A stretch of 64,000 bases of DNA from an uncultured Streptococcus sp. (GTDB lineage Bacteria > Bacillota > Bacilli > Lactobacillales > Streptococcaceae), in assembly GCF_901875575.1 (NCBI RefSeq), contig NZ_CABFMF010000055.1, forward strand, positions 15,773 to 79,772, given 5' to 3'. Position 1 is the first letter of the stretch. Every line of letters begins with the position of its first letter. Under the pieces are notes generated by a model. It had not been told where the DNA came from. It did not search any database and saw only the letters and a list, made by a program, of their open reading frames with translations. Positions 50,800-58,555 of this stretch are shown here, piece by piece. The position numbers were made by a program, and so were the translations under genes.

Positions 50800-53025
50800 C
50801 TACTCTTCGAATTGAACTTCTTCTTCAGCAATGTTGTATACTTGAATCATATCTTCAATATTAATCCTTTGCACTAACCAACCACGCATTGAGCATTGAT
50901 TTATAAAGTCACTAATTCTGTTTACGCCATTAATCTCTTTAAGAGTAACAACTATTCCAAAATTTAAATTCTCACCATCTTTAGCATTTAACCTTTCTTT
51001 TGTCTTGAGACTAACACCCCATAATCCGTTATCGTAAGCCTTCTTTGCTCGTCCTCGTGGTTTAATATATTCCACAATTGTTTTTATATTATCCCATTTA
51101 CGATATTGCTCTCGTGCATCTTCTTCATACAAGGCTATATTATCACTTTGTTTATTATCATTTACTGTTTTGATTCCTTTACCATTTGGAAGTATTCTTC
51201 CAAAGTAAATATCTAATTCCGTATTAGTGTAGTCGACTCCCTGATTTCTGGTACATTTTGGAAAATAACAGAGTGTAGCTTTAGCGACAAACGGATGTTG
51301 TCCATTCACTACGGGAACTGGTAATTGGTGATTATAGGTGTCGTACTGTAGCGATTCTCCTGACAAAATAAATTTTATTTCATCGTCCTTTGAATTTATA
51401 ACTTCATTGATATCCTGAGGGACAACACCATAACCTATAATATTTGAAGGTGATGTATTTGTGTTCCAGGATATAGACGAATCAATAACTAATGCTTTAG
51501 CAACCTCTCTGCTAAGTCCTGCTTTATAAATTAAGTAGGCAATTTTTCTACTAATCCAAGGTGCCGCAAAGGAAGTTCCTGTAACAAAACCTTCTCCTAG
51601 AGGGAGGCAAACTCTTACCTTATCCTCTCCATCTCCACCATAATAACTCACATCCGGCTTATTAAAAAAAGATAAAACTTTACCTACTCTCGAGTAAGAA
51701 GCGGGCTCATTATTCTTATTAACCGCATTAACAACAAGTGAATTTATAGAATCAGCTGGAGCTCCAATTAACATAGGACAAGGCGAAGTCGACAATTTAT
51801 TTGTTCCTGCAACAATAAATATAACATCGTATTCATATTGAATTTTATCTAATATGGCTGCTTCAGGGGAAATAAAATTTTTATGTATTTCAAGAGCAGA
51901 GCCAAGGGATAGATTCCAGACTTTAATTTCCCTATTCTCAGCAACTATTTCTTTAATTTGCTTCATAATAGTAAAGGAACTAAATTGTCCGCTTGTAGCT
52001 ACACCAAAATGCTTAACTCTGAAACGTCCGCAATTATCATTAAGGTTAGGATTAATAGAAACTCCATCAACAATAATAGATGAAATAGCAGTACCATGTT
52101 CATAGTCTCTAGGATTACGTTCAATTTGACTGTCGACTCTATCCTCATAATCAACCCATTTGGAAAAATATACTCGTTCATCAAATAAAGTGTCAATAAC
52201 TCCAACGATAGGTTCATTGGAAGGTTCTGGAATAGAAAGCTTTTGACTAGAATCTACTTCGTCAAAGTCCAATATATCCAACTGGGAAAGATCTACGGTC
52301 GCCATAGATATTAGATAAGGAGCTTTTCTCTTTATTAAAGTAATCTCATCTGGTGTTAATAGAATAGTCGAATTATCAATTACTCTACTGATTGAAATAT
52401 CTAGTCCTAGTCTACTTAGTAGCTCATAAGTTTGCAGTTCTGTTTGAAAAACACTAACAATTGATGCTTGTTCTGTATCTATATCTGTCTCTAATTTAAT
52501 AAATTTTTCAATAGAGCTAACGTCCACAATTACTTGGAGAAATGTTGTTTTCGACAATTTAGAACTTTGGTAGGGGATAAGTTTGTCATTAATAGAATCA
52601 ACTATCTCTGTTGTAATCTTACCATCAAAATCATCATTTAGAATTTCTATTGCCAAATCTATTTTTTTTAACGTTTCAATAATAGTATGTTCATCAACAT
52701 AATATGTAATCGCATGTCGTGTTTTATGTTCTTCAAAATATCGTACTCCAACAATTAAATCATTTGGAGTAATGCGACTATTCTTCTTTAGTATTTCTTT
52801 TGCTCGCCGACTTTTAGGAACTATATCCTTATAAACAATCGTTATAAGAGCATCTTCAAAATATGTAACTGTTTGCCAATATTCTCTCAGTGAATCTAAC
52901 TGCTGTCTTAATGTTAACAACTCCGAACTTGTAACGATCTTATCGGACAACAATCTAGGCGCACCTGGTCTGGTATTATTTGGTCGCTGTTCAAAACGAC
53001 CTTTTAATTGTAAAAGTTCGTTCAT
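50800..53025 (-). CDS. ietS: Subtilisin-like serine protease, IetS-like effector
   Basis: A 741-residue S8-family protease. The catalytic triad is Asp278 (VGVIDTLFD), His310 (YEHGTAISS) and Ser485 (GTSFAAPW), with the oxyanion Asn409 in VAGTN. About 270 residues precede the domain with no signal peptide, so it acts in the cytoplasm. A ~200-residue C-terminal domain follows. It lies 5 nt after an AAA+ ATPase gene, the arrangement of IetAS, known from Agrobacterium plasmid stability (IetS toxic, IetA antidote) and reported as an anti-phage system. Homology to that pair is inferred from architecture. Confidence 0.85.
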   Translation of the reverse strand: MNELLQLKGRFEQRPNNTRPGAPRLLSDKIVTSSELLTLRQQLDSLREYWQTVTYFEDALITIVYKDIVPKSRRAKEILKKNSRITPNDLIVGVRYFEEHKTRHAITYYVDEHTIIETLKKIDLAIEILNDDFDGKITTEIVDSINDKLIPYQSSKLSKTTFLQVIVDVSSIEKFIKLETDIDTEQASIVSVFQTELQTYELLSRLGLDISISRVIDNSTILLTPDEITLIKRKAPYLISMATVDLSQLDILDFDEVDSSQKLSIPEPSNEPIVGVIDTLFDERVYFSKWVDYEDRVDSQIERNPRDYEHGTAISSIIVDGVSINPNLNDNCGRFRVKHFGVATSGQFSSFTIMKQIKEIVAENREIKVWNLSLGSALEIHKNFISPEAAILDKIQYEYDVIFIVAGTNKLSTSPCPMLIGAPADSINSLVVNAVNKNNEPASYSRVGKVLSFFNKPDVSYYGGDGEDKVRVCLPLGEGFVTGTSFAAPWISRKIAYLIYKAGLSREVAKALVIDSSISWNTNTSPSNIIGYGVVPQDINEVINSKDDEIKFILSGESLQYDTYNHQLPVPVVNGQHPFVAKATLCYFPKCTRNQGVDYTNTELDIYFGRILPNGKGIKTVNDNKQSDNIALYEEDAREQYRKWDNIKTIVEYIKPRGRAKKAYDNGLWGVSLKTKERLNAKDGENLNFGIVVTLKEINGVNRISDFINQCSMRGWLVQRINIEDMIQVYNIAEEEVQFEE

Positions 53026-53030
53026 TTATA

Positions 53031-54074
53031 TCAATTCTCCTTTAACTCTCTGGCTGTTTGACTCTTAGACACTCCTGTCAAAATTTCAATTTCTCTTACA
53101 GTAAAGCCTAGTTCTTTTAATTCTTTCAGAGTCACATTCTCAATGGGCTTATAGAAATGCGAAAATAAGCGTCGCAGATAATCAAATTTATCTGTCAAGC
53201 TACTGAATGCTAATGCACTCTTCAATATATTTTTAAGTTCTCCTGGATAAGGTATTGGAGAGTTGAGTGTAACGATTTTCTTAAAAAGTCTTGCATTTCT
53301 ACCCGAATGTTTTGAATCGCTCAGTATGGAAGACATCATGGATTCAGCAATCTCTAATAAATCTTGTTGACTATATCGATTAAAGTCAATAACCGCATCA
53401 AAACGACGGACTAAGGCTTTATCAAAAGCATTAAATAAGTTAGTGGTCGCGATTAAAACAACGCCATCTTGCAATGAATCCATACCCTTTAATATTGAAG
53501 TGGTTGCGCGCCCCATCTCTCTTAAATCATTACTATCTAGCCTGTTCAATGCAATCGCGTCAATTTCGTCAAATAAAATAAGTGTCCGCTCAGGATACGT
53601 AAAACTATTTATCTCTTTAAATAAATTAGCTATGTTTTTTGCAGTTTGACCTAATTTGCTATCAATAATAGTTTCAAAATCAACAATATACAACTCTCTT
53701 TGTAGTAGTCGAGCAACCTGCTTTACCGTTTCTGTCTTTCCTGTTCCCGGCATCCCTTCAAATAGAAATTTATTTACACCTATATTACGACGTACAGCAT
53801 TTACTATACCGATAACATCTGAAGATATTGCTTCTGGAAGTGGCAATGGAGTAAAATTCGCCAACTGAACTTTTCTAAGTGACTCAAATTTATCTTCACT
53901 GACCTGTGGAATAAATGTATTATTTTCAGATAACATAGCTATAATATATTCTGCAAGCTGATAATCCCCTGCTTTATCAAAAGCCTTAGCTATATCATAT
54001 GCTTCTGCTCGAAATCCAGAAGTATTCCCCTCGACAAAATATCTAATAAGGTTTAGCACTTGTTTTTTTTTCAT
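53031..54074 (-). CDS. ietA: AAA+ ATPase, IetA-like partner of the protease
   Basis: A 347-residue AAA+ protein. Walker A is GMPGTGKT (107-114), Walker B LILFDEID (165-172), sensor ATTN (209-212) and arginine-finger region RRFD (223-226). The N-terminal ~80 residues are helical. The C-terminus (TLKELKELGFTVREIEIL, then TGVSKSQTARELKEN) reads like a helix-turn-helix. AGGAGG precedes the ATG. It probably controls the protease beside it; the DNA-binding tail could also allow autoregulation, which is inference. Confidence 0.85.
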   Translation of the reverse strand: MKKKQVLNLIRYFVEGNTSGFRAEAYDIAKAFDKAGDYQLAEYIIAMLSENNTFIPQVSEDKFESLRKVQLANFTPLPLPEAISSDVIGIVNAVRRNIGVNKFLFEGMPGTGKTETVKQVARLLQRELYIVDFETIIDSKLGQTAKNIANLFKEINSFTYPERTLILFDEIDAIALNRLDSNDLREMGRATTSILKGMDSLQDGVVLIATTNLFNAFDKALVRRFDAVIDFNRYSQQDLLEIAESMMSSILSDSKHSGRNARLFKKIVTLNSPIPYPGELKNILKSALAFSSLTDKFDYLRRLFSHFYKPIENVTLKELKELGFTVREIEILTGVSKSQTARELKEN

Positions 54075-54094
54075 CTGTCTATCCTCCTAAATAC

Positions 54095-54136
54095 ATCATA
54101 ACAAAATCTTGGGACAAAGTCAATTTTTTTGGGACA
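54095..54136 (-). promoter_or_regulatory. Promoter of the IetAS-like module with two operator-like repeats
   Basis: On the minus strand, TTGACT (54123-54118), 17-nt spacer, extended -10 TGTTATGAT (TATGAT 54100-54095). The octamer TGTCCCAA occurs twice in the same direction, at 54136-54129 (upstream of the -35) and 54116-54109 (in the spacer), exactly 20 bp apart, about two helical turns. Confidence 0.78.
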
Positions 54137-54250
54137 CGAAAATGCTTTTTTGTGTGATGATTAACAAATTAACTACTATTTTGTTTTCCTCTAAGCTTCT
54201 TTAACTCTTCTCAACTATCAAATCAAGAAAGGATAAACAAAATTAACGAC

Positions 54251-54289
54251 AGTCTGACACTCAGCACTCTAAAATAATCTGAGTTCACA
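54251..54289 (+). repeat. Direct repeat B, right copy
   Basis: Thirty-nine bp, AGTCTGACACTCAGCA to AATCTGAGTTCACA, matching 50551-50590 with a few differences. The truncated IS110 transposase begins 9 nt further on. Confidence 0.78.
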
Positions 54290-54297
54290 GATATCTT

Positions 54298-55285
54298 ATG
54301 AGTAAATTAAAAGACGGTTCATATTGGCTCCCTCTCTTTAATATATTTTCAGAGTCTGATCTCGTCTTGGTACTTGCCAATCCTCAACATATCAAGAATG
54401 TGCCTGGTCGAAAAACAGACATGAAAGATGCCGAATGGATTGCTCAACTCGGTCATTGCGAACTGATTGAGCCATCTTACATTCCTAGCTCTGAAGTGAT
54501 GCAGTTACGTTTACTGACACGTCGCATGCGTTCTTACAAGCAACGTCAAACTCAAGTTAAAAATGAAATTCACAATCTCTTACAACAGGCCAATATTAAG
54601 CTAACCAGTTATCTTTCTTATATTTTTTCTAAAACGGGGCAAGCACTTTTAAAATTATTCATTGACGGAGAAACCATTAATGTAGAATCTGTTATCCCTT
54701 GTATCCAGAAGCGAGTGAAGGCAAGTTCATAAGAACTCGTGGAAGCGATGGAAGGAAAGTTGTCACTAGAAGACCGCTTTCTCTTAGACCAGAGCTTAGA
54801 GGAATGTCAGATGTATCAGGAACTCATTGAAAAACTGACCGATGAGATTCAACACTACATCGAAAAGGAGTTCCCCTGAGGAAAATAGGATACTTCAAAC
54901 CATTCCCGGTGTGAATGAAAACTGTGCTTCCACTATTCTAGCTGAAATTGGACCAACTGTTACAGCTTTTCCATCCGATGCACACTTAGCATCATGAGCT
55001 GGGCTCTGTCCAGGGTCTTATGAAAGTGCTGGCATTAAAAAATCCTCACACATCACTCAAGGAAATAGATATATCAAACAGGCTTTGACCCTGTCGGGAT
55101 TAATTGCAGCAGATTCTAAGGATCCAGCTTTTTCTTCTTTTTACAATCGAATTTCCCAAAGAGGAAGCAAGATGAAAGCCGTCATTGCTTGTGCTCATAA
55201 GATTCTCAGAATCATTTACAAACTACTCTCCACCAAGCAGACTTATCAAAAAGAAAAGGCGCTAGGACTGAGGAAACAGTTCTAA
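54298..55285 (+). pseudogene. Decayed IS110-family transposase
   Basis: A continuous but broken protein. It starts mid-domain (SKLKDGSYWLPLFNIF, ANPQHIKNVPGRKTDMKDAEW), so about the first 70 residues with the first catalytic Asp are lost. There is an in-frame TAA at 54730-54732, a frameshift in the CCCC run near 54875, and a TGA at 54996-54998 where the family has Trp (HLAS-stop-AGLCPGSYESAG). The C-terminal Transposase_20 part ends at 55285. IS110 enzymes are DEDD recombinases guided by a bridge RNA; this copy cannot be active. Confidence 0.9.
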
Positions 55286-55366
55286 CGCCAAAACTAAAAA
55301 AATTTCAATTACAGTATAGCACAGGAAGTGATTTTTTGCGCTTTTTTACTATTTTTTTCAAATAAA

Positions 55367-55390
55367 ACCCACCCAATGGGCAGGTTCTAT
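55367..55390 (-). terminator. Terminator of fba
   Basis: On the minus strand, ACCTGCCC, ATT, GGGTGGGT, then TTTTAT, about 25 nt after the fba stop. The region 55286-55366 looks like the IS110 right flank, with no gene. Confidence 0.7.
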
Positions 55391-55412
55391 CTGTATTATT
55401 CAGCTAGCTAGA

Positions 55413-56294
55413 TTAAGCTTTACCTTCTGAACCGAATACGTCGATACGTTCTTCAACTGATGCTTGGATAGCTTTTACACCGTCAGCCAAGAATTTACGT
55501 GGGTCGAAGAGTTTTTTCTTGTCGTATTCTGCTTCGTTTGCTTCGTAGTCACGAGCAAATTTACGAGTTGCGTTAGCGAATGCGATTTGGCATTCAGTGT
55601 TAACGTTAACTTTCGCAACACCAAGTTTGATAGCTGCTTGGATTTGCTCATCAGGAATACCTGATCCACCGTGCAATACGATTGGGAATCCTGGAAGAGC
55701 TTCTGTCAATTTTTGCAAGTGGTCAAGGTCAAGACCTTCCCAGTTTGCTGGGTAAGGACCGTGGATGTTACCGATACCAGCTGCCAAGAAGTCGATACCA
55801 GTTGCAACCATTGCTTTAGCGTCTTCGATTGGAGCCAATTCACCTTTACCGATGATTCCGTCTTCTTCACCACCGATAGTACCAACTTCAGCTTCTACTG
55901 AGATACCTTTAGCATGTGCTTTTTCAACAACTTCTTTAGCCAATTTAAGGTTTTCTTCAACTGGAAGATGTGAACCATCAAACATGATTGAAGTGTAACC
56001 AACTTCGATACACTCAAGTGCATCTTCGTAGTGACCGTGGTCAAGGTGGATAGCTACTGGTACAGTGATACCCATTGATTCAACAAGGTTAGCGATCAAG
56101 TTGCGAGCAACTTTGTAACCACCCATGTATTTAGCAGCACCCATTGAAGTTTGGATCAAAACTGGAGCTTTTTTAGCTTCTGCTGCGCGCAAGATAGCTT
56201 GAGTCCACTCAAGGTTGTTTGTGTTAAATCCACCAACTGCATAACCGTTGTCACGAGCTGCTTGGACAAATTTTTCTGCTGAAACGATTGCCAT
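55413..56294 (-). CDS. fba: Class II fructose-1,6-bisphosphate aldolase
   Basis: A 293-residue glycolytic enzyme starting MAIVSAEKFVQAARDNGYAVGG. Zinc-ligand region HLDHGHYEDALECIEVG (second His), IGNIHGPYPANW and VLHGGSGIPDEQI are typical of the class II family. It cleaves fructose-1,6-bisphosphate to the two triose phosphates. GGAGG precedes the ATG and an extended -10 TGATAAAAT lies upstream. Codon use is strongly biased, as for highly expressed genes. Confidence 0.97.
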   Translation of the reverse strand: MAIVSAEKFVQAARDNGYAVGGFNTNNLEWTQAILRAAEAKKAPVLIQTSMGAAKYMGGYKVARNLIANLVESMGITVPVAIHLDHGHYEDALECIEVGYTSIMFDGSHLPVEENLKLAKEVVEKAHAKGISVEAEVGTIGGEEDGIIGKGELAPIEDAKAMVATGIDFLAAGIGNIHGPYPANWEGLDLDHLQKLTEALPGFPIVLHGGSGIPDEQIQAAIKLGVAKVNVNTECQIAFANATRKFARDYEANEAEYDKKKLFDPRKFLADGVKAIQASVEERIDVFGSEGKA

Positions 56295-56434
56295 TTTATC
56301 AGGCCTCCTGTATATTTTTATGGGTCATCCCATTTACATTGTTCATTTTATCACTTTTTGACAAAAAAATCTAGTTTTTCCCGCAGTTTCGATTGAATTT
56401 CTTCTATCTTCATCTATGTAAACCCTTTCTCTCC

Positions 56435-57763
56435 CTAGCCCTGAGTAACTTTTGGAAAAGCTATAAAGAAGGTCAAATGATTTTCCTCCATCTCGAAACG
56501 ATAAGGTAAATTTTCATGTTCTAATAAACTTTTGACCACAAAGAGTCCCATCCCAGATCCCTTGGTCTTACGACTAGCATTATCAGAAAAAGATTGAGCT
56601 AGTTTTTCTTGTTCTTCTGGACTACAGCTATTCTCGATAAAGAGTTCCCCTTCTCTTTCTCCAATTAGAACTAAACCACCTAGAACAGAGTGCTTAATAG
56701 CATTGCTGATGAGGTTAGACAGAATTAATTTCATGACAGATGGGTTTAGATAAGCCTGCTGGTAGGTCAAGCTATTGTCAATCTGGAGTTCTCTTTCCTT
56801 AGCTAGTAAAGCATAATCCTTAACCAGACTTTGCGTCATTTGGAATAGGTCAATGTTCTCCTTCTCCTCTCGCAATTCCTGCACAGAAGAGAGAGAAAGT
56901 ATTTGAAGAACATGATGACTGAGATCATCCACAATCCCTAAGACAACTCCCAGATAGTGATCTCGATCCTTATAACGACCGACATTTTCTTTCATATTTT
57001 CAATCAAGATTTTCAAACTAGCCAGAGGTGTTTTCAATTCATGAGAAGCACCTCGTAGGAATTCGACCTTCATCTTTTCAAGCTGGAGAATCGCTTCATT
57101 CTTGTCATGCAAGTCCGCAATGACAGTTAAAAGGTGCTGGTAAAGGCTATTGATTTGTTCCTTGAGATCACCAATCTCATCCTTAGAATCCACACGCAAT
57201 CTCACTTGGGCATCCAGTTCCATCATCCGACGAGTTACTCGCTTAATTTCCAAAATCGGTGCAACAATGGTCCGAGCATAGATGTAGGCCACCAAAAGGG
57301 AAATCAGAAAGGAGGCCAGCAAGGTATAGGGTAGAAACTGAAGACTAATCTGCTCTGCTTCCTTTTGTAAATCTACAGAAGCTAAAAACTGAAGAGTCAT
57401 AGTTCCGCTATCAGACGTTTTCACTTCCCGCTCCTCTATAAAGAGGGAGGTTGTCTGGCGATTGGTGTCTAGGGGAAGATTTTCGCTGACCTCAAGCTTA
57501 TTCTCTGTTTCTTCTCCCTTGACTGCACCTTTGATATCACTCGTCTGAGAGTAGAGCTCTAAAACTTGTTCAATCCTTTCTCTATCCTTTCCATCAAGTG
57601 ATTGTGCAATTGCTGTCGCTTTTTGACCAATGGTTTCCTGACGGTGACTCAGATAAGTAGAGGGAAAGAGAAAATAAATAGCTAAATGAAGGCAAATAAC
57701 CAAAACACTAAAAACCGAGAAAGTATAGAGAAATATTTTTGTAAATAGACCTGTCCGCTTCAT
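56435..57763 (-). CDS. vncS: Sensor histidine kinase VncS
   Basis: A 442-residue kinase. Two membrane segments (about residues 8-32 and 147-168) frame an extracellular sensor. Then follow HAMP, the DHp domain with phosphorylated His in GASHELKTPLASLK, and the ATPase domain (NLISNAIKH, KGSGMGLFVVKSLL). It pairs with VncR, overlapping it by ATGA. In pneumococcus the system was linked to vancomycin tolerance, a claim later disputed; later work reported lactoferrin and serum responses. Confidence 0.93.
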   Translation of the reverse strand: MKRTGLFTKIFLYTFSVFSVLVICLHLAIYFLFPSTYLSHRQETIGQKATAIAQSLDGKDRERIEQVLELYSQTSDIKGAVKGEETENKLEVSENLPLDTNRQTTSLFIEEREVKTSDSGTMTLQFLASVDLQKEAEQISLQFLPYTLLASFLISLLVAYIYARTIVAPILEIKRVTRRMMELDAQVRLRVDSKDEIGDLKEQINSLYQHLLTVIADLHDKNEAILQLEKMKVEFLRGASHELKTPLASLKILIENMKENVGRYKDRDHYLGVVLGIVDDLSHHVLQILSLSSVQELREEKENIDLFQMTQSLVKDYALLAKERELQIDNSLTYQQAYLNPSVMKLILSNLISNAIKHSVLGGLVLIGEREGELFIENSCSPEEQEKLAQSFSDNASRKTKGSGMGLFVVKSLLEHENLPYRFEMEENHLTFFIAFPKVTQG

Positions 57764-58416
57764 TTTCTCTCCAATTTATAACCTACATTACGTACTGTAA
57801 GGATACAGTCTAAGTCCAACTTTTTCCGTAATTCTTTGATATAGACATCAATGACGCGATCAAAAGGAACCTCATCAGTTACCTTCCAAACAGCATCGAT
57901 TATCTGAGAGCGGGTCAAGGCCCGCCCTTCATTTTTCACCAAATAATCAAGAATTTCTAACTCTTTTGCATTGATAGCTACTTCCGCACCTGCTAGGGTT
58001 GCACTATAACTGTCAAAGTCCACTTCAGCATCCTTGTAAGTAAAGACTCTACCGCTATTATAATAACGCTTGAAAATCGCGTCTACCCTCACTTTTAAGA
58101 GGGATAGGGAGAAAGGTTTTTCCAGATAGCCATCTGCCAGAGAGGCAAAGGCACTCATCTTGTATTCTTCATCCTGAAAGGCTGTTAACATCAAGACAGG
58201 AACCTGACTAGTTTTACGAATCTCAGCTAGAACTTCTAAGCCATTAAGCTTAGGCATCTGAATATCCAGTAAAACCAAGGCTACTTCATAACTGGAAAAT
58301 TTTTCTAAAGCTTCTTGCCCGTCTGCTGCTTCAATGGTTTCATAACCACAATCTGTCAAATAATCACTGACCCCCTCACGGATCATCTCTTCATCTTCTA
58401 CAATTAATATTTTCAT
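57760..58416 (-). CDS. vncR: Response regulator VncR
   Basis: A 218-residue OmpR-family regulator. The phospho-acceptor Asp51 is in LVLLDIQMPK and the receiver Lys in GYLEKPFSL; the C-terminal winged helix holds GRALTRSQIIDAVWK and RVIDVYIKELRKKL. Its ATG overlaps the stop of a 6-codon ORF (58433-58413) that may be the remnant of pep27. Confidence 0.94.
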   Translation of the reverse strand: MKILIVEDEEMIREGVSDYLTDCGYETIEAADGQEALEKFSSYEVALVLLDIQMPKLNGLEVLAEIRKTSQVPVLMLTAFQDEEYKMSAFASLADGYLEKPFSLSLLKVRVDAIFKRYYNSGRVFTYKDAEVDFDSYSATLAGAEVAINAKELEILDYLVKNEGRALTRSQIIDAVWKVTDEVPFDRVIDVYIKELRKKLDLDCILTVRNVGYKLERK

Positions 58417-58433
58417 AGAAAATTCTTTCTCAT
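58413..58433 (-). pseudogene. Possible remnant of pep27 (six codons)
   Basis: AAAGGA is followed by ATG AGA AAG AAT TTT CTA TGA, that is MRKNFL and stop, overlapping the vncR start as ATGA. Pneumococcal Pep27, as I remember it, starts MRKEFHNV and sits just upstream of vncR. Here the frame closes at once, so a full 27-residue peptide is not made. Confidence 0.45.
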
Positions 58434-58507
58434 TCCTTTAAAATTCTTTAAAATATTCCTCGATGACCCTTAAAATAGGGATTCTCGAGAGATTAAACAC
58501 ATAAAAA

Positions 58508-58549
58508 TGCTACCTATATTATACCCCATTTAGGGGAGAATAGGTAGCA
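58508..58549 (-). terminator. Terminator between vex3 and vncR
   Basis: TGCTACCTAT and ATAGGTAGCA form the outer stem, CCCC/GGGG an inner one; T5 follows on the minus strand. Confidence 0.8.
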
Positions 58550-58555
58550 CCTTCT

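Noticed and set aside
55367..55390. A third copy of direct repeat A near fba
   Set aside because: Only the short terminator-like AAAACCCACCCAA part is shared; the rest does not align, so this is probably just a similar terminator.
55464..55998. Several overlapping ORFs on the plus strand opposite fba, some rich in Cys and Phe
   Set aside because: They are antisense shadows produced by the strong codon bias of fba; no ribosome sites and no recognisable domains.
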